The position numbers and the translations under genes are program-made. From Bordetella parapertussis (lineage in GTDB: Bacteria; Pseudomonadota; Gammaproteobacteria; Burkholderiales; Burkholderiaceae_B), in the NCBI GenBank assembly GCA_945862495.1, contig CAMAYM010000012.1, positions 1 to 40,425 of the forward strand: a stretch of 40,425 nt of DNA. The letters run 5' to 3'. Below the pieces are notes generated by a model. That model saw only the letters and a list, made by a program, of their open reading frames with translations, did no database searches and was not told the DNA's origin. Below, piece by piece: positions 8,778 through 19,000 of this stretch. The first letter of the stretch is position 1. Every line of letters begins with the position of its first letter.

Positions 8778-9395
8778 ATGTTTATAACTATCCTTTTCTA
8801 TGTCCTCGCCTTTGTATTGGTGGTGGCGGCGTTCCGTGTAATTACAGCCTCCAGTCCAGTCACAGCGGTATTGCATCTGATTTTGGCTTTTGCAAACGCC
8901 GCCATGATCTGGATGTTGCTGGGCGCTGAGTTTCTCGGCTTGCTCCTCGTATTAGTTTACGTAGGTGCGGTGATGGTGTTGTTCTTGTTCGTTGTGATGA
9001 TGTTGGACGTCAAAATGGAAGAGCTGCGCTCCGAGATCAAAACCTATCTGCCTATGGGCTTGATAGTGGGTTTGATCATGGTGGTCGAAATGTCTTTTGT
9101 TTTGTCAACCTCATGGGGCCAGGTGGGTCCTGCCGCAGACATGGGTGACGACTACAACAACTCGCGTGCGTTGGGTGAGTTGATGTACACAGAGTATGCG
9201 TATGCTGTCGAGGTGGGTGCTGTCCTCTTGCTGGTGGGCATGATCGCCGCGATTTCCTTAACGCTGCGCAAGCGCCGTGACGTGAAATACAACGACCCCG
9301 CAGCATCGGTGCGCGTGCGCGCGGCCGATCGTGTTCGCTTGGTCGACTTGCCAAGTCAGGAAGCCGTCAACGCTAAATCTGGAGACCAAGCATGA
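8778..9395 (+). CDS. nuoJ: NADH-quinone oxidoreductase subunit J (NuoJ)
   Basis: Membrane subunit (ND6 homologue) of complex I, thought to couple quinone chemistry to proton pumping through its flexible third helix. The 205-residue protein has five hydrophobic segments, with the conserved stretch LVLVYVGAVMVLFLFVVMML in helix 3, followed by DVK. A polar C-terminal tail of about 40 residues (RKRRDVKYND onward) extends beyond the last helix. It lies 21 bases after nuoI and its stop overlaps the nuoK start. Confidence 0.96.
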   Translation: MFITILFYVLAFVLVVAAFRVITASSPVTAVLHLILAFANAAMIWMLLGAEFLGLLLVLVYVGAVMVLFLFVVMMLDVKMEELRSEIKTYLPMGLIVGLIMVVEMSFVLSTSWGQVGPAADMGDDYNNSRALGELMYTEYAYAVEVGAVLLLVGMIAAISLTLRKRRDVKYNDPAASVRVRAADRVRLVDLPSQEAVNAKSGDQA

Positions 9396-9703
9396 TGACG
9401 CTGACTCTGCCGCATTTTCTGGTGCTGGGCGCCATTTTATTTGCCATCGGTGTGTTCGGAATCTTTTTGAACCGTCGTAATTTGATTGTTTTGCTGATGT
9501 CAGTTGAACTGATGTTGCTAGCAGTGAATATGAATTTTGTTGCCTTTTCCACGTGGATGGGTGATGAGGCCGGTCAGGTCTTTGTGTTTTTTATCCTGAC
9601 AGTGGCCGCAGCTGAAGCTGCAATTGGTTTGGCGATCTTAGTGCTGTTATTCCGTAATCTCAGCACGATCAATGTTGACGAACTTGACCGCCTAAAGGGC
9701 TAA
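9392..9703 (+). CDS. nuoK: NADH-quinone oxidoreductase subunit K (NuoK)
   Basis: Small antiporter-related membrane subunit (ND4L homologue) with three transmembrane helices and conserved glutamates in the proton path (SVELMLLAVN and the AAAEAAIGLAI region). Two adjacent ATG codons are possible, at 9392 and 9395, giving 103 or 102 residues. GGAG at 9381-9384 is better spaced for the first, whereas homologues usually begin MTLT, matching the second. The start overlaps the nuoJ stop. Confidence 0.96.
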   Translation: MMTLTLPHFLVLGAILFAIGVFGIFLNRRNLIVLLMSVELMLLAVNMNFVAFSTWMGDEAGQVFVFFILTVAAAEAAIGLAILVLLFRNLSTINVDELDRLKG

Positions 9704-9720
9704 TCGGGATATAGAAGAAT

Positions 9721-11778
9721 ATGTTTAGCTCACCTAGTCTCTATTTAGCCATCGCGCTTGCCCCCTTGTTGGGTGCTGTGTTGGCGGGCCTGTTTGGTAC
9801 GGGTTTCCTGGGCCGCCAGATTGGTCGTCGCACTTCCCACATGATCACGATCGCATTGGTCGCGTTTTCTGCGGTCGGTTCGGTGCTGGTCTTGCTGGAT
9901 GTGTTGAACGGATTGCGCTATGACGGCACGGTCTATACCTGGATGATGCTCGGTCAGGCCAAACTTGAAATTGGCTTTTTGATTGATCCTCTCTCAGCCT
10001 TAATGATGGTCGTTGTGACGTCCGTGTCGCTGATGGTACACATCTACACCATTGGTTACATGTCTGAAGACCCTGGCTATCAACGCTTCTTTTCCTACAT
10101 ATCCCTGTTTACCTTCTCCATGCTGATGCTGGTGATGGCAAACAATATGGTTCAGTTGTTCTTTGGTTGGGAGGCCGTGGGATTGGTTTCGTATTTGCTG
10201 ATTGGCTTCTGGTACACCAAGCCGACGGCAATATTTGCCAATATGAAAGCTTTTTTGGTTAACCGGGTCGGTGACTTTGGTTTTGTACTCGGCATTGGTT
10301 TGTTGTTTGCCTATGCCGGCACGATGCATTACGGTGATATTTTCAAACAGGCTGGCGATCTCGCCAAAGAAACGTTGCCGGGTACAAGCTGGATGCTTGT
10401 GACGGTTGCATGTATCTGCCTGTTTATCGGCGCGATGGGTAAATCTGCTCAGGTACCTTTGCATGCATGGTTGCCTGACTCAATGGAAGGTCCTACGCCA
10501 ATTTCTGCGTTGATTCACGCTGCGACGATGGTGACAGCGGGTATCTTCATGGTGGCGCGCTTTTCTCCCATTTTTGAGCTCTCAGATGTCGCACTTTCGT
10601 TCATCATTATTATTGGTGCGATTGGCGCGTTGTTTTTGGGAATCTTGGGGATTATTCAGACAGACATCAAACGCGTGGTGGCGTATTCGACCCTCTCTCA
10701 ATTGGGTTATATGACAGTTGCCTTGGGTGCCTCAGCTTACTCAGTGGCGATCTTCCACCTGATGACGCATGCGTTCTTTAAAGCCTTGCTGTTCCTCGGC
10801 GCAGGTTCAGTCATCATCGGTATGCATCACGATCAAGATATCCGTAATATGGGCGGTTTACGTAAGTACATGCCCATCACTTGGATTACTTTCTTGATTG
10901 GTACCTTGGCGCTTGTCGGTACGCCTTTCTTTTCAGGTTTTTATTCCAAAGAACACATCATCGAGGCGGCAGCCGCCTCGACAGTCTGGGGCTCTGGTTT
11001 TGCGCAGTACGCAACCTTGATTGGCGTGTTCGTCACCTCGCTCTACTCGTTCCGTGTGTATTTCCTTGTGTTCCACGGAAAGGAGCGGTTTGATACCTCA
11101 AGTGGACATGATCACGCAGCACATGCACACGGTGATCATTCGCACAAAGATCATGCCCATGATACTCATGCCCATGACGACCACGGACATCACGGTGGCA
11201 CGCCCCATGAGTCCCCTTGGGTCGTGACGCTGCCTCTCGTGCTCCTGGCGATTCCTTCGGTAATTGCTGGTGCGTTCTTGTGTGATTTCCTGCTGTTTGG
11301 CGGCTACTTCAAGGACACGATCGTCGTATTGGCGCAGCATCCTGCCATGGCGAGCTTGGCAAAGACATGGCACGGTTGGGTAGCATATGGCTTGCATGCT
11401 TTTGTGACGGTTCCTTTCTGGCTAATGATCGCTGGCGCAGTGGTGGCCTGGTACTGCTACCTGATTAACCCCAAGGTGCCTGCTGCAATCCAAGCCAAAT
11501 TCAAGTTCATTAACTGCATCTTAGAAAATAAGTACTTCTTCGATTGGTTCTACGAGCAAGTGATCGCGCGTGGCGCACGTGTGCTGGGTAAAGGGCTTTG
11601 GCAACAAGCGGATCGTGGCTTGATCGATGGTTTGTTAGTAAATGGTTCCGCTAAAGTTGTTGGTGCCATTGCCGCTGTGAGTAGACGCTTACAGACTGGG
11701 TATATCTACCATTATGCATTTGCGATGATCATCGGCCTCATGGCGGCGATCACCTACATTATCTTTGGTACTAAATGA
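9721..11778 (+). CDS. nuoL: NADH-quinone oxidoreductase subunit L (NuoL)
   Basis: Distal antiporter-like subunit (ND5 homologue) that pumps protons and carries the long lateral helix along the membrane arm. The 685-residue protein has many membrane segments and the conserved core motifs FFGWEAVGLVSYLLIGFWY, HAWLPDSMEGPTPISALIHA and THAFFKALLFLGAGSVI. Residues 461-498 form a polar loop with 14 histidines alternating with Asp, Ala and Gly, ending PHESPW. This insertion is not needed for the family fold. A four-base overlap joins it to nuoM. Confidence 0.97.
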   Translation: MFSSPSLYLAIALAPLLGAVLAGLFGTGFLGRQIGRRTSHMITIALVAFSAVGSVLVLLDVLNGLRYDGTVYTWMMLGQAKLEIGFLIDPLSALMMVVVTSVSLMVHIYTIGYMSEDPGYQRFFSYISLFTFSMLMLVMANNMVQLFFGWEAVGLVSYLLIGFWYTKPTAIFANMKAFLVNRVGDFGFVLGIGLLFAYAGTMHYGDIFKQAGDLAKETLPGTSWMLVTVACICLFIGAMGKSAQVPLHAWLPDSMEGPTPISALIHAATMVTAGIFMVARFSPIFELSDVALSFIIIIGAIGALFLGILGIIQTDIKRVVAYSTLSQLGYMTVALGASAYSVAIFHLMTHAFFKALLFLGAGSVIIGMHHDQDIRNMGGLRKYMPITWITFLIGTLALVGTPFFSGFYSKEHIIEAAAASTVWGSGFAQYATLIGVFVTSLYSFRVYFLVFHGKERFDTSSGHDHAAHAHGDHSHKDHAHDTHAHDDHGHHGGTPHESPWVVTLPLVLLAIPSVIAGAFLCDFLLFGGYFKDTIVVLAQHPAMASLAKTWHGWVAYGLHAFVTVPFWLMIAGAVVAWYCYLINPKVPAAIQAKFKFINCILENKYFFDWFYEQVIARGARVLGKGLWQQADRGLIDGLLVNGSAKVVGAIAAVSRRLQTGYIYHYAFAMIIGLMAAITYIIFGTK

Positions 11779-13277
11779 TGGCGAGCGAGATGGCTTCTTT
11801 TTCTACCCCTTGGCTCACGCTTTCGATTTTTGTTCCGATCGTCTGCGGCTTGATTGTGCTGGCACTGGGTCGTGACGATCGTCCAGGTCTCACCCGCAGT
11901 CTTTCCTTGTGTGGCGCCATCGTCAGTTTTCTGGTGACGATTCCGCTCTATCTTGGTTTTGACAGCTCAACAGCAGCGATGCAATTTGTTGAAAAATCAA
12001 TCTGGATTGAAGCATTTGCTGTGTATTACCACCTCGGCGTGGATGGTATTTCACTATGGTTTGTCTTGCTGACGGCCTTTATTACGATCATCGTGGTGAT
12101 TGCGGGCTGGGAGGTCATCACCTCTCGTGTTTCTCAATACATGGCAGCATTCCTGATTTTATCGGGGTTGATGATCGGCGTGTTTGCCGCACTCGATGGC
12201 CTCTTGTTTTATATCTTCTTTGAAGCCACCTTGATCCCGATGTACATCATTGTGGGTGTGTGGGGTGGCCCTAACCGCGTGTATGCCGCATTTAAGTTCT
12301 TTTTGTACACGCTGATGGGATCACTATTGACTCTGGTTGCATTCCTTTATCTGTGGAACGCTTCTGGCGGCTCGTTTGATATCCTGACGTGGCATACTTT
12401 GCCCCTTGATTCGACACCACAGATCTTCATTTTCTTTGCTTTCCTGGCTGCCTTTGCGGTCAAGGTGCCAATGTGGCCTGTTCACACTTGGTTGCCTGAC
12501 GCACACGTTGAAGCACCGACAGGCGGCTCGGTGGTGTTGGCTGCGATTATGCTTAAGCTCGGCGCGTATGGCTTTTTAAGGCTGTCGTTACCGATCGTGC
12601 CAGATGCTGCGGTAAGCATGTCTGGTCTGATTATTGCGTTGTCGTTAATTGCTGTGATCTATATTGGTCTGGTCGCGCTGATTCAAGAGGACATGAAAAA
12701 GCTGGTAGCGTACTCCTCGATCGCGCACATGGGTTTTGTCACGCTTGGTTTGTTTATTTTCAATACCGCTGGTGTTGAGGGTGCCATTGTTCAGATGGTC
12801 TCTCACGGTTTTGTCTCCGCCGCGATGTTCTTGTGTATTGGTGTGCTGTACGACCGCATGCATACCCGCGACATTTCAGCCTATGGGGGTGTCGTCAACA
12901 CCATGCCCAAATTCGTCACGTTCTTTGTATTATTTTCGATGGCGAATGCAGGTTTGCCCGCGACCAGTGGATTTGTGGGTGAGTTCATGGTCATCATGGG
13001 TGCCGTCGAGTACAACTTCTGGATCGGTTTGTTGGCTGCAGCAGCGCTGATCCTCGGCGCGGCCTATTCACTCTGGATGGTTAAACGCGTAGCGTTTGGT
13101 GATTCGGCCAATGACCATGTGCGTGAATTAAATGACTTGTCCTCCAGAGAGTTCCTGATGCTCAGCATCATGGCAATCGCTGTGATTTTTATGGGTGTAT
13201 ATCCCAAGCCCTTTACCGACGTCATGCACGTATCGGTTGAGGCCCTATTGCAACACGTGTCTATTTCAAAACTGTAA
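11775..13277 (+). CDS. nuoM: NADH-quinone oxidoreductase subunit M (NuoM)
   Basis: Antiporter-like membrane subunit (ND4 homologue) that forms one of the proton channels of complex I. The 500-residue protein contains YIFFEATLIPMYIIVGVWGG, with the conserved glutamate in FFEA, and the VHTWLPDAHVEAPTGGSV loop. Later comes KKLVAYSSIAHMGFV. There are about 14 hydrophobic segments. ATG codons at 11775 and 11778 are both possible; the first overlaps the nuoL stop. It is followed 8 bases later by nuoN. Confidence 0.97.
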   Translation: MMASEMASFSTPWLTLSIFVPIVCGLIVLALGRDDRPGLTRSLSLCGAIVSFLVTIPLYLGFDSSTAAMQFVEKSIWIEAFAVYYHLGVDGISLWFVLLTAFITIIVVIAGWEVITSRVSQYMAAFLILSGLMIGVFAALDGLLFYIFFEATLIPMYIIVGVWGGPNRVYAAFKFFLYTLMGSLLTLVAFLYLWNASGGSFDILTWHTLPLDSTPQIFIFFAFLAAFAVKVPMWPVHTWLPDAHVEAPTGGSVVLAAIMLKLGAYGFLRLSLPIVPDAAVSMSGLIIALSLIAVIYIGLVALIQEDMKKLVAYSSIAHMGFVTLGLFIFNTAGVEGAIVQMVSHGFVSAAMFLCIGVLYDRMHTRDISAYGGVVNTMPKFVTFFVLFSMANAGLPATSGFVGEFMVIMGAVEYNFWIGLLAAAALILGAAYSLWMVKRVAFGDSANDHVRELNDLSSREFLMLSIMAIAVIFMGVYPKPFTDVMHVSVEALLQHVSISKL

Positions 13278-13285
13278 GCCTCGCC

Positions 13286-14773
13286 ATGATGCAATCCCAA
13301 TTCGATTTCGCCCTGGCCGCACCAGAAATTATCTTGCTGGTGCTGGGTATGGTTATTCTGGTCCTGGATGCGTTGAGCCACTCGCCACGGCGCACGCTGG
13401 CCTACGTCCTTTCGCTGCTGACGCTTGCGCTCCTGACTGTCGTTTCGGTCTGGCAGCTTGGTGTAGGCATGGTTGGAGAAACCTTTTCCGGTTTGTATGT
13501 GGCAGATCCGTTTGCCCACGTCCTCAAAATCGCTTCTTACATCGCGGTGGCGCTCACGCTTATTTACGGTCGTGAATACATCCAAAGTCGAGACATGTTG
13601 CGCGGGGGTGAGTTTTACGTCTTGGTACTGTTTGCCTTGTTAGGGCAGATGGTGATGATTTCTGCAGGTAACCTCCTGACGATCTACCTTGGCTTAGAGT
13701 TAATGTCGCTTGCGCTATATGCGTTGGTCGCGATGCGCCGCGATCATGCTCAATCAACCGAAGCCGCAATGAAATATTTCGTTCTAGGCTCGCTTGCTTC
13801 GGGTTTCATGCTTTACGGTATGTCGATGATGTACGGTGCGACAGGCAATCTAGATTTGAAAAATATTGCAGATGCCGTGAGTTCGGGACAGATCGATTTC
13901 CTGCCCTTGGCCTTCGGTGTGGTGTTTTTGGTAGCGGGTTTAGCGTTTAAGCTCGGTGCGGTGCCCTTCCATATGTGGGTGCCTGATGTCTATCAAGGTG
14001 CTCCGACAGCGGTGACCTTGGTGTTGGCCGCCGCCCCCAAGCTTGCCGTCTTTGCGATTACCGTCCGGATGTTAGTGGTTGGCTTTGGAGAGCTCACCGT
14101 GCATTGGCAGCCGATGCTGCTGATTTTGGGTGTGTTGTCACTTGCAATTGGTAACTTGACTGCCATCATGCAGACTAATTTCAAGCGAATGCTAGCGTAT
14201 TCGACTATTTCACACATGGGTTTTGTCATTCTTGGTCTGGCCTCGGGCGCCTTGGATGGGGACATCCAGGCGAATACTTCGGCCTACGGTTCGGCCTTGT
14301 TTTATATCTTGACCTATGTCTTGACGACACTCGCGAGCTTTGGCTTGGTGATGTATCTGTCACGTGAAGGTTTTGAATGCGAAAACATTGATGACCTTAA
14401 GGGACTCAATCGTCGCAGTCCGTGGCTTGCCGCCATGATGCTGATTTTGATGTGTTCCTTGGCAGGGTTGCCACCGTTAGTAGGTTTCGATGCCAAGCTC
14501 TTGATTCTGCAGGCTTTACTTCAGTCAGATCGACTTTGGCTTGCGGTTGTCGCCGTCATGTTTTCTTTGATCGGTGCCTTCTATTATTTGCGTGTGATCA
14601 AGGTTGTGTACTTTGATGAACCTACAGAGCCAGTGACGCCTATCCCCACAATGGGTGTAATGTCTAATGGTCTGATGTTAATCAACGGCATGCTGGTACT
14701 GGTGCTGGGTCTTATGCCAGGTCCCTTGATGGGCTTGTGTTTGCAGGTCATGTACGCCACGCTTTCTTACTAA
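13286..14773 (+). CDS. nuoN: NADH-quinone oxidoreductase subunit N (NuoN)
   Basis: Third antiporter-like subunit (ND2 homologue) in the membrane arm, closest to the quinone module. The 495-residue product has about 14 membrane segments and the motifs YLGLELMSLALYALVA, AVPFHMWVPDVYQGAPT and RMLAYSTISHMGFVI, with lysines and glutamates in the proton channel positions. Two ATGs (13286 and 13289) can start it. It is the last canonical nuo gene, and only 50 bases separate it from the DUF2818 gene. Confidence 0.97.
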   Translation: MMQSQFDFALAAPEIILLVLGMVILVLDALSHSPRRTLAYVLSLLTLALLTVVSVWQLGVGMVGETFSGLYVADPFAHVLKIASYIAVALTLIYGREYIQSRDMLRGGEFYVLVLFALLGQMVMISAGNLLTIYLGLELMSLALYALVAMRRDHAQSTEAAMKYFVLGSLASGFMLYGMSMMYGATGNLDLKNIADAVSSGQIDFLPLAFGVVFLVAGLAFKLGAVPFHMWVPDVYQGAPTAVTLVLAAAPKLAVFAITVRMLVVGFGELTVHWQPMLLILGVLSLAIGNLTAIMQTNFKRMLAYSTISHMGFVILGLASGALDGDIQANTSAYGSALFYILTYVLTTLASFGLVMYLSREGFECENIDDLKGLNRRSPWLAAMMLILMCSLAGLPPLVGFDAKLLILQALLQSDRLWLAVVAVMFSLIGAFYYLRVIKVVYFDEPTEPVTPIPTMGVMSNGLMLINGMLVLVLGLMPGPLMGLCLQVMYATLSY

Positions 14774-14823
14774 CTTAGAAAGTTGTTTAGCGCATTTGGT
14801 TTCTACCATAAAGGTTGTGACGG

Positions 14824-15132
14824 ATGAATCAAAGTGCTGCAGTTTGGTTGTTGATTTTTCTGGCTGCTGTAGCGGCGAACTTACCTTTTCTGAATGAAAG
14901 ATTGCTTGCTGTGCTACCCGTCAAGCACTTTTCAGGCGGCATCAAACCTTTTTGGGTGCGAGTAGTCGAATTACTCTTTTGGTATGCAGTAATCGGTCTG
15001 CTCGGCATGTTGTTTGAGCGGATGATTGGCAACACCTTTACGCAACGCTGGGAGTTTTACGTCACAGCCTTTACTCTGTTTGTGGTACTGGCTTTTCCAG
15101 GCTTTGTTGTACGCTATTTGCTCAAGCGATAA
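14824..15132 (+). CDS. DUF2818 family small membrane protein, nuo-linked
   Basis: This 102-residue membrane protein of unknown function matches the DUF2818 family that I recognise immediately downstream of nuoN in Burkholderiales. Three hydrophobic segments are visible (about 5-22, 46-66 and 78-98). Between the last two lies a conserved polar stretch, NTFTQRWEFYV, and the protein ends in basic residues (RYLLKR). There is no signal cleavage site and no cofactor motif. It is 50 bases after nuoN with no clear terminator between, so it is probably co-transcribed. A role in complex I assembly, stability or regulation is inferred from position only. Confidence 0.85.
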   Translation: MNQSAAVWLLIFLAAVAANLPFLNERLLAVLPVKHFSGGIKPFWVRVVELLFWYAVIGLLGMLFERMIGNTFTQRWEFYVTAFTLFVVLAFPGFVVRYLLKR

Positions 15133-15158
15133 ACGATCAAAAGTTGCGCTTGAACTGA

Positions 15159-16028
15159 TTATTTTTCAAACCAATTCAATACGCCATCCAAGCCTGCGAC
15201 GTTAAGCGCAAAGCGGGCTTGCGCGCGTACGACAGGTTTAGCGCGATAGGCAACCGAATACCCCGCCAAGCCGAGCATCTTGAGATCATTGGCGCCATCA
15301 CCAATGGCAATGATTTGCTCGGGTTGCGCGCCGACAGTTTGTGCAAACTGCAGAAGCGTATCTGCCTTGCCTTGAGCGTCGAGAATTCTACCGTCGACTT
15401 CACCCGTCAGCAGTCCTTCTGAGGACGCTAAAACATTGGCATGTGCCGCATCCAGATTGAGCAATTGCTTCAGTTTTTCGGTGAAAAAGGTAAATCCTCC
15501 AGAGACCAGCAGCACTTTTATGCCGGCCTGTTGCGCTGATTGAATGAGTTGCTCAGCACCAGGATTGAGTCGCAACTTTTGGTCATAGACGGCTTGTAAA
15601 ACGTCTGTGGAAAGCCCTTTTAAAAAGGCGACGCGACGGATCAGGCTTTCAGAAAAGTCCTTGATCTCGCCCCGCATCGCCGCCTCGGTAATGCTGGCGA
15701 CTTGCTCCTTGACGCCACCAAAGGCCGCGATTTCATCGATGCACTCAATGTTGATTAAGGTCGAGTCCATATCCATGGCCAACAGTTTGCAATCAGTCAG
15801 GCGTGCTCCGGCTGAAACATATGCGGTATCAACATGAACGCGTTCGCCCCACAGTCTGATTTCTTCACGAACGGTTGCCTCCGTATTGACCCCTAAAATG
15901 CGTGCGGCACTGGTGCCGAGACGCTGAACACCGGAGGCTTCGGCAATCGCTGCGGCGTGCTCAATCAATTCGCCTGAGAGGGCGGGAGACTGGACGACTA
16001 AGTTTTGTGTGGTCATAGGAGCGGTCAT
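15159..16028 (-). CDS. serB: Phosphoserine phosphatase (SerB)
   Basis: HAD-superfamily enzyme that dephosphorylates O-phosphoserine in the last step of serine synthesis, in the cytoplasm. Of the 289 residues, about 80 form an N-terminal regulatory-like region. The HAD core follows with Asp86 and Asp88 in the DMDSTL motif, the LLVSGGFTFF motif with its serine, and the GDGANDLKML acidic motif. A second ATG at 16016 would shorten it by four residues; neither start has a clear ribosome-binding site. It follows mfd by 23 bases on the same strand, so a two-gene operon is likely. Convergent with DUF2818. Confidence 0.95.
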   Translation of the reverse strand: MTAPMTTQNLVVQSPALSGELIEHAAAIAEASGVQRLGTSAARILGVNTEATVREEIRLWGERVHVDTAYVSAGARLTDCKLLAMDMDSTLINIECIDEIAAFGGVKEQVASITEAAMRGEIKDFSESLIRRVAFLKGLSTDVLQAVYDQKLRLNPGAEQLIQSAQQAGIKVLLVSGGFTFFTEKLKQLLNLDAAHANVLASSEGLLTGEVDGRILDAQGKADTLLQFAQTVGAQPEQIIAIGDGANDLKMLGLAGYSVAYRAKPVVRAQARFALNVAGLDGVLNWFEK

Positions 16029-16051
16029 GGAGGGAAAGGAATGGGATGGCG

Positions 16052-19000
16052 TTAATGTAACGCCTTCAAAACGGTACGCGTAGCATCAAAGCGTGCGGGA
16101 ACGTCGGAGGCTTTGATTTCAACCCGTAGCTTGTCCTGTCCTGAAAAGCGGATGTGACGTTGCTTTTGTACAAGTTCAATGAGCTTAAGTGGATCGACAG
16201 GGGTATTTTGTTTGAAATGCAACACAATCTGCGTCTCGCTCGCATCAATTTTCTGTAGTCCCAATGGCAAACCAAGCAGTCGAAGTTTGTGCGTGGAAAT
16301 AAGCGTGCGTGTTGGCTCTGGCAGTTTGCCAAAACGGTCGATCAGCTCCTCTTGAATGGCAATCAGATCGTCATCGGTTTTTGTATTGGAGAGGCGTTTG
16401 TAAATAGACAGTCGGGCATGGACGTCGCCGCAATAGTCAGCAGGTAAGAGGGCGGGCGCATGGAGATTGACCTCGCAGCCTGCGCTAAAAGGGGCATCCA
16501 GATCTGGCTCAACACCGGCTTTTAATGCTCTGACAGCCTCGTTTAGCATGTCGTTATACATTGAAAATCCGATTTCCTGAATATTGCCGGATTGCGATTC
16601 ACCCAGCACCTCACCGGTACCGCGAATCTCCAAATCGTGCATAGCTAGGAAGAAACCTGAACCGAGTTCCTCCATCGCCTGAATTGCCTCCAGACGTTTT
16701 TTGGCATTTTTGGTGATGGCATCTTCGCCAGGCGTCATCAGGTACGCATAGGCCTGGTGATGCGAGCGTCCCACACGTCCGCGTAGTTGATGCAGTTGCG
16801 CTAAGCCGAAGCGATCCGCGCGGTGAATGATGATGGTGTTGGCGCTGGCGACATCAATACCCGTTTCAATAATCGTCGTGCAGAGCAAGACGTTAAAGCG
16901 TTTTTGATAAAACCCTTTCATCACTTGCTCGAGGTCGCGCTCTCCCATCTGACCATGTGCGACGGCAATACGCGCCTCTGGCACGAGTTCCTCGAGACGC
17001 GCGCGGCGATTGTGAATGGTTTCGACTTCATTGTGCAAAAAGTAAGCCTGTCCACCGCGTTTGAGTTCACGCAACAAGGCTTCGCGCATGGTGCTGTTGT
17101 CTTCGCGCCGAACAAAGGTTTTGATGGCGAGACGTTTTTGAGGCGCTGTGGCAATGACCGAAAAGTCACGGATACCTTCGAGCGACATACCAAGCGTACG
17201 CGGAATCGGCGTGGCAGTGAGTGTCAGCACGTCGACTTCGGCACGCAGTGACTTGAGCGCTTCTTTTTGACGGACGCCAAAGCGATGCTCTTCATCAATG
17301 ATCACCAAGCCCAGACGTTTGAAGTTCACGTCTTTCGATAAAATTTTATGTGTGCCAATGACAATATCAACAGTGCCGTCCGTAATACCTTCGATCGCGC
17401 TTTTAATTTCCTTGGCAGAGCGAAAACGTGAGAGTTCAACGACCTTGACGGGCCAGTCAGCAAAGCGATCGGAAAAGGTCAGTGCGTGTTGCTCGGCCAA
17501 AAGCGTGGTGGGACAGAGCAGGGCCACTTGTTTACCGTTTGCAATCGCGAGAAAGGCCGCGCGCAAGGCGACTTCGGTTTTACCAAAGCCCACGTCACCA
17601 CACACGAGACGATCCATGGGACGTCCCGAGGTCATGTCCTCAATGACACACTTGATGGCCGCGGCTTGATCAGCTGTTTCCTCAAAACCAAAGCCTTCGG
17701 AAAAGAGATCGTAGTCGCCTAGCGGAAGCTTAAACGCGAATCCTTGTCGCGCAGCACGTTTGGCATACAGATCGAGTAATTCGGCCGCAGTATCCCGCAC
17801 TTGCTGTGCCGCTTTACGTCGCGCCTTGTCCCACTGGCCAGAGCCCAGCAGGTGTAGGGGGGCAGACTCTGAGTCGGTGCCACTGTAACGGGCAATGACG
17901 TGCAGTTGGGAGACTGGTACATAAAGCGTTGTTTTGTTGGCGTATTCGAGAAAGAGAAACTCCATCTCGCCTTCGCCCATGTCAAGGTTGACGAGTCCGT
18001 GATAGCGGCCGATGCCGTGTTGCGCATGGACGACGGGATCACCCTCGCGAAGCTCGGACAGGTCGCGTACCATCGCTTCGACGTTGCTAGCGCGTTCTTG
18101 GTCACGCTTGCCGCGTCTGGCTGTGCCACCGTGGCCTGGGTAGAGATCATTTTCTGTGAGAAAAAGTAGACCTTGAGCAGGAACGGCAAAACCAGTGGAA
18201 AGAGGCGCAACCGTGATGCCAAAATGCGCTTCGCCTTCAAGAAAAAGTGCAACAGATTCGGTCTGTGCATCGGGGACTAAGCCGTGCTCTGCCAACATTT
18301 GCACAATGGTTTCACGACGACCATGCGAGTCGGTGCACAACACAATGCGCTGCGTGCTGTTTAGACTGCCTGCGCGACCTGCCTGCGCGATCTGTCCAGA
18401 ATGGGACAGCAGCCCACGAAACTTGGCTAACGGATCGTCCGCTCTGCGCGAAACGCCGATATCAGGGGCTGCGGCAAAATCGGGGTGTTTTGTGTCGGCA
18501 GTTAGGGCCAGTCTTGGAAATGCCTTGAGTTGTTCAAACAAGGCTTCGCTTTGTAAAAACAGCGCGTCAGGTGGCAGGACAGGACGTTCCCGGTCACTCT
18601 TAAGAAAGTTGTAGCGCGTCGCAGTGTCTTGGGTAAACCGTCGCATGGCATCATCAATGTCGCCAAGCGTCACCACAATCGTTTCTGTTTTTAAATAATC
18701 AAACAGCGTGGCCGTCGTTTCAAAAAACAAGGGGAGGTAATACTCAACGCCCGCAAAAGGGATGCCGTTGCCCATGTCGCGATAGGGCAGTGCGCGTGAG
18801 GGATCTCCTTCGAATACTTCGCGAAAGCTTGCACGAAAGTGATTGCGGGCCGCTTCATCCATCGGAAACTCTCGACCCGGCAGCAGTTGGACTTGACCCA
18901 CCGGGTAAAGACTGCGCTGCGTATCGATGTCAAAGGCGCGGATGGACTCAATTTCATCATCAAATAAGTCGATACGGTAAGGTACGACTGATCCCATGGG

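Noticed and set aside
10000..10464. Minus-strand open frame of 154 residues within nuoL
   Set aside because: It is antisense to a well conserved part of nuoL and its product is rich in His, Gln and Arg with no recognisable motif; a shadow of the real gene.
14762..14782. Possible hairpin CTTTCT / AGAAAG at the nuoN stop
   Set aside because: Only six A/T-rich pairs with a 9-base loop and no T-run; too weak to call a terminator between nuoN and the DUF2818 gene.
17719..18270. Minus-strand open frame of 183 residues within mfd in another frame
   Set aside because: mfd reads through the whole region with conserved motifs; the alternative product shows no domain.
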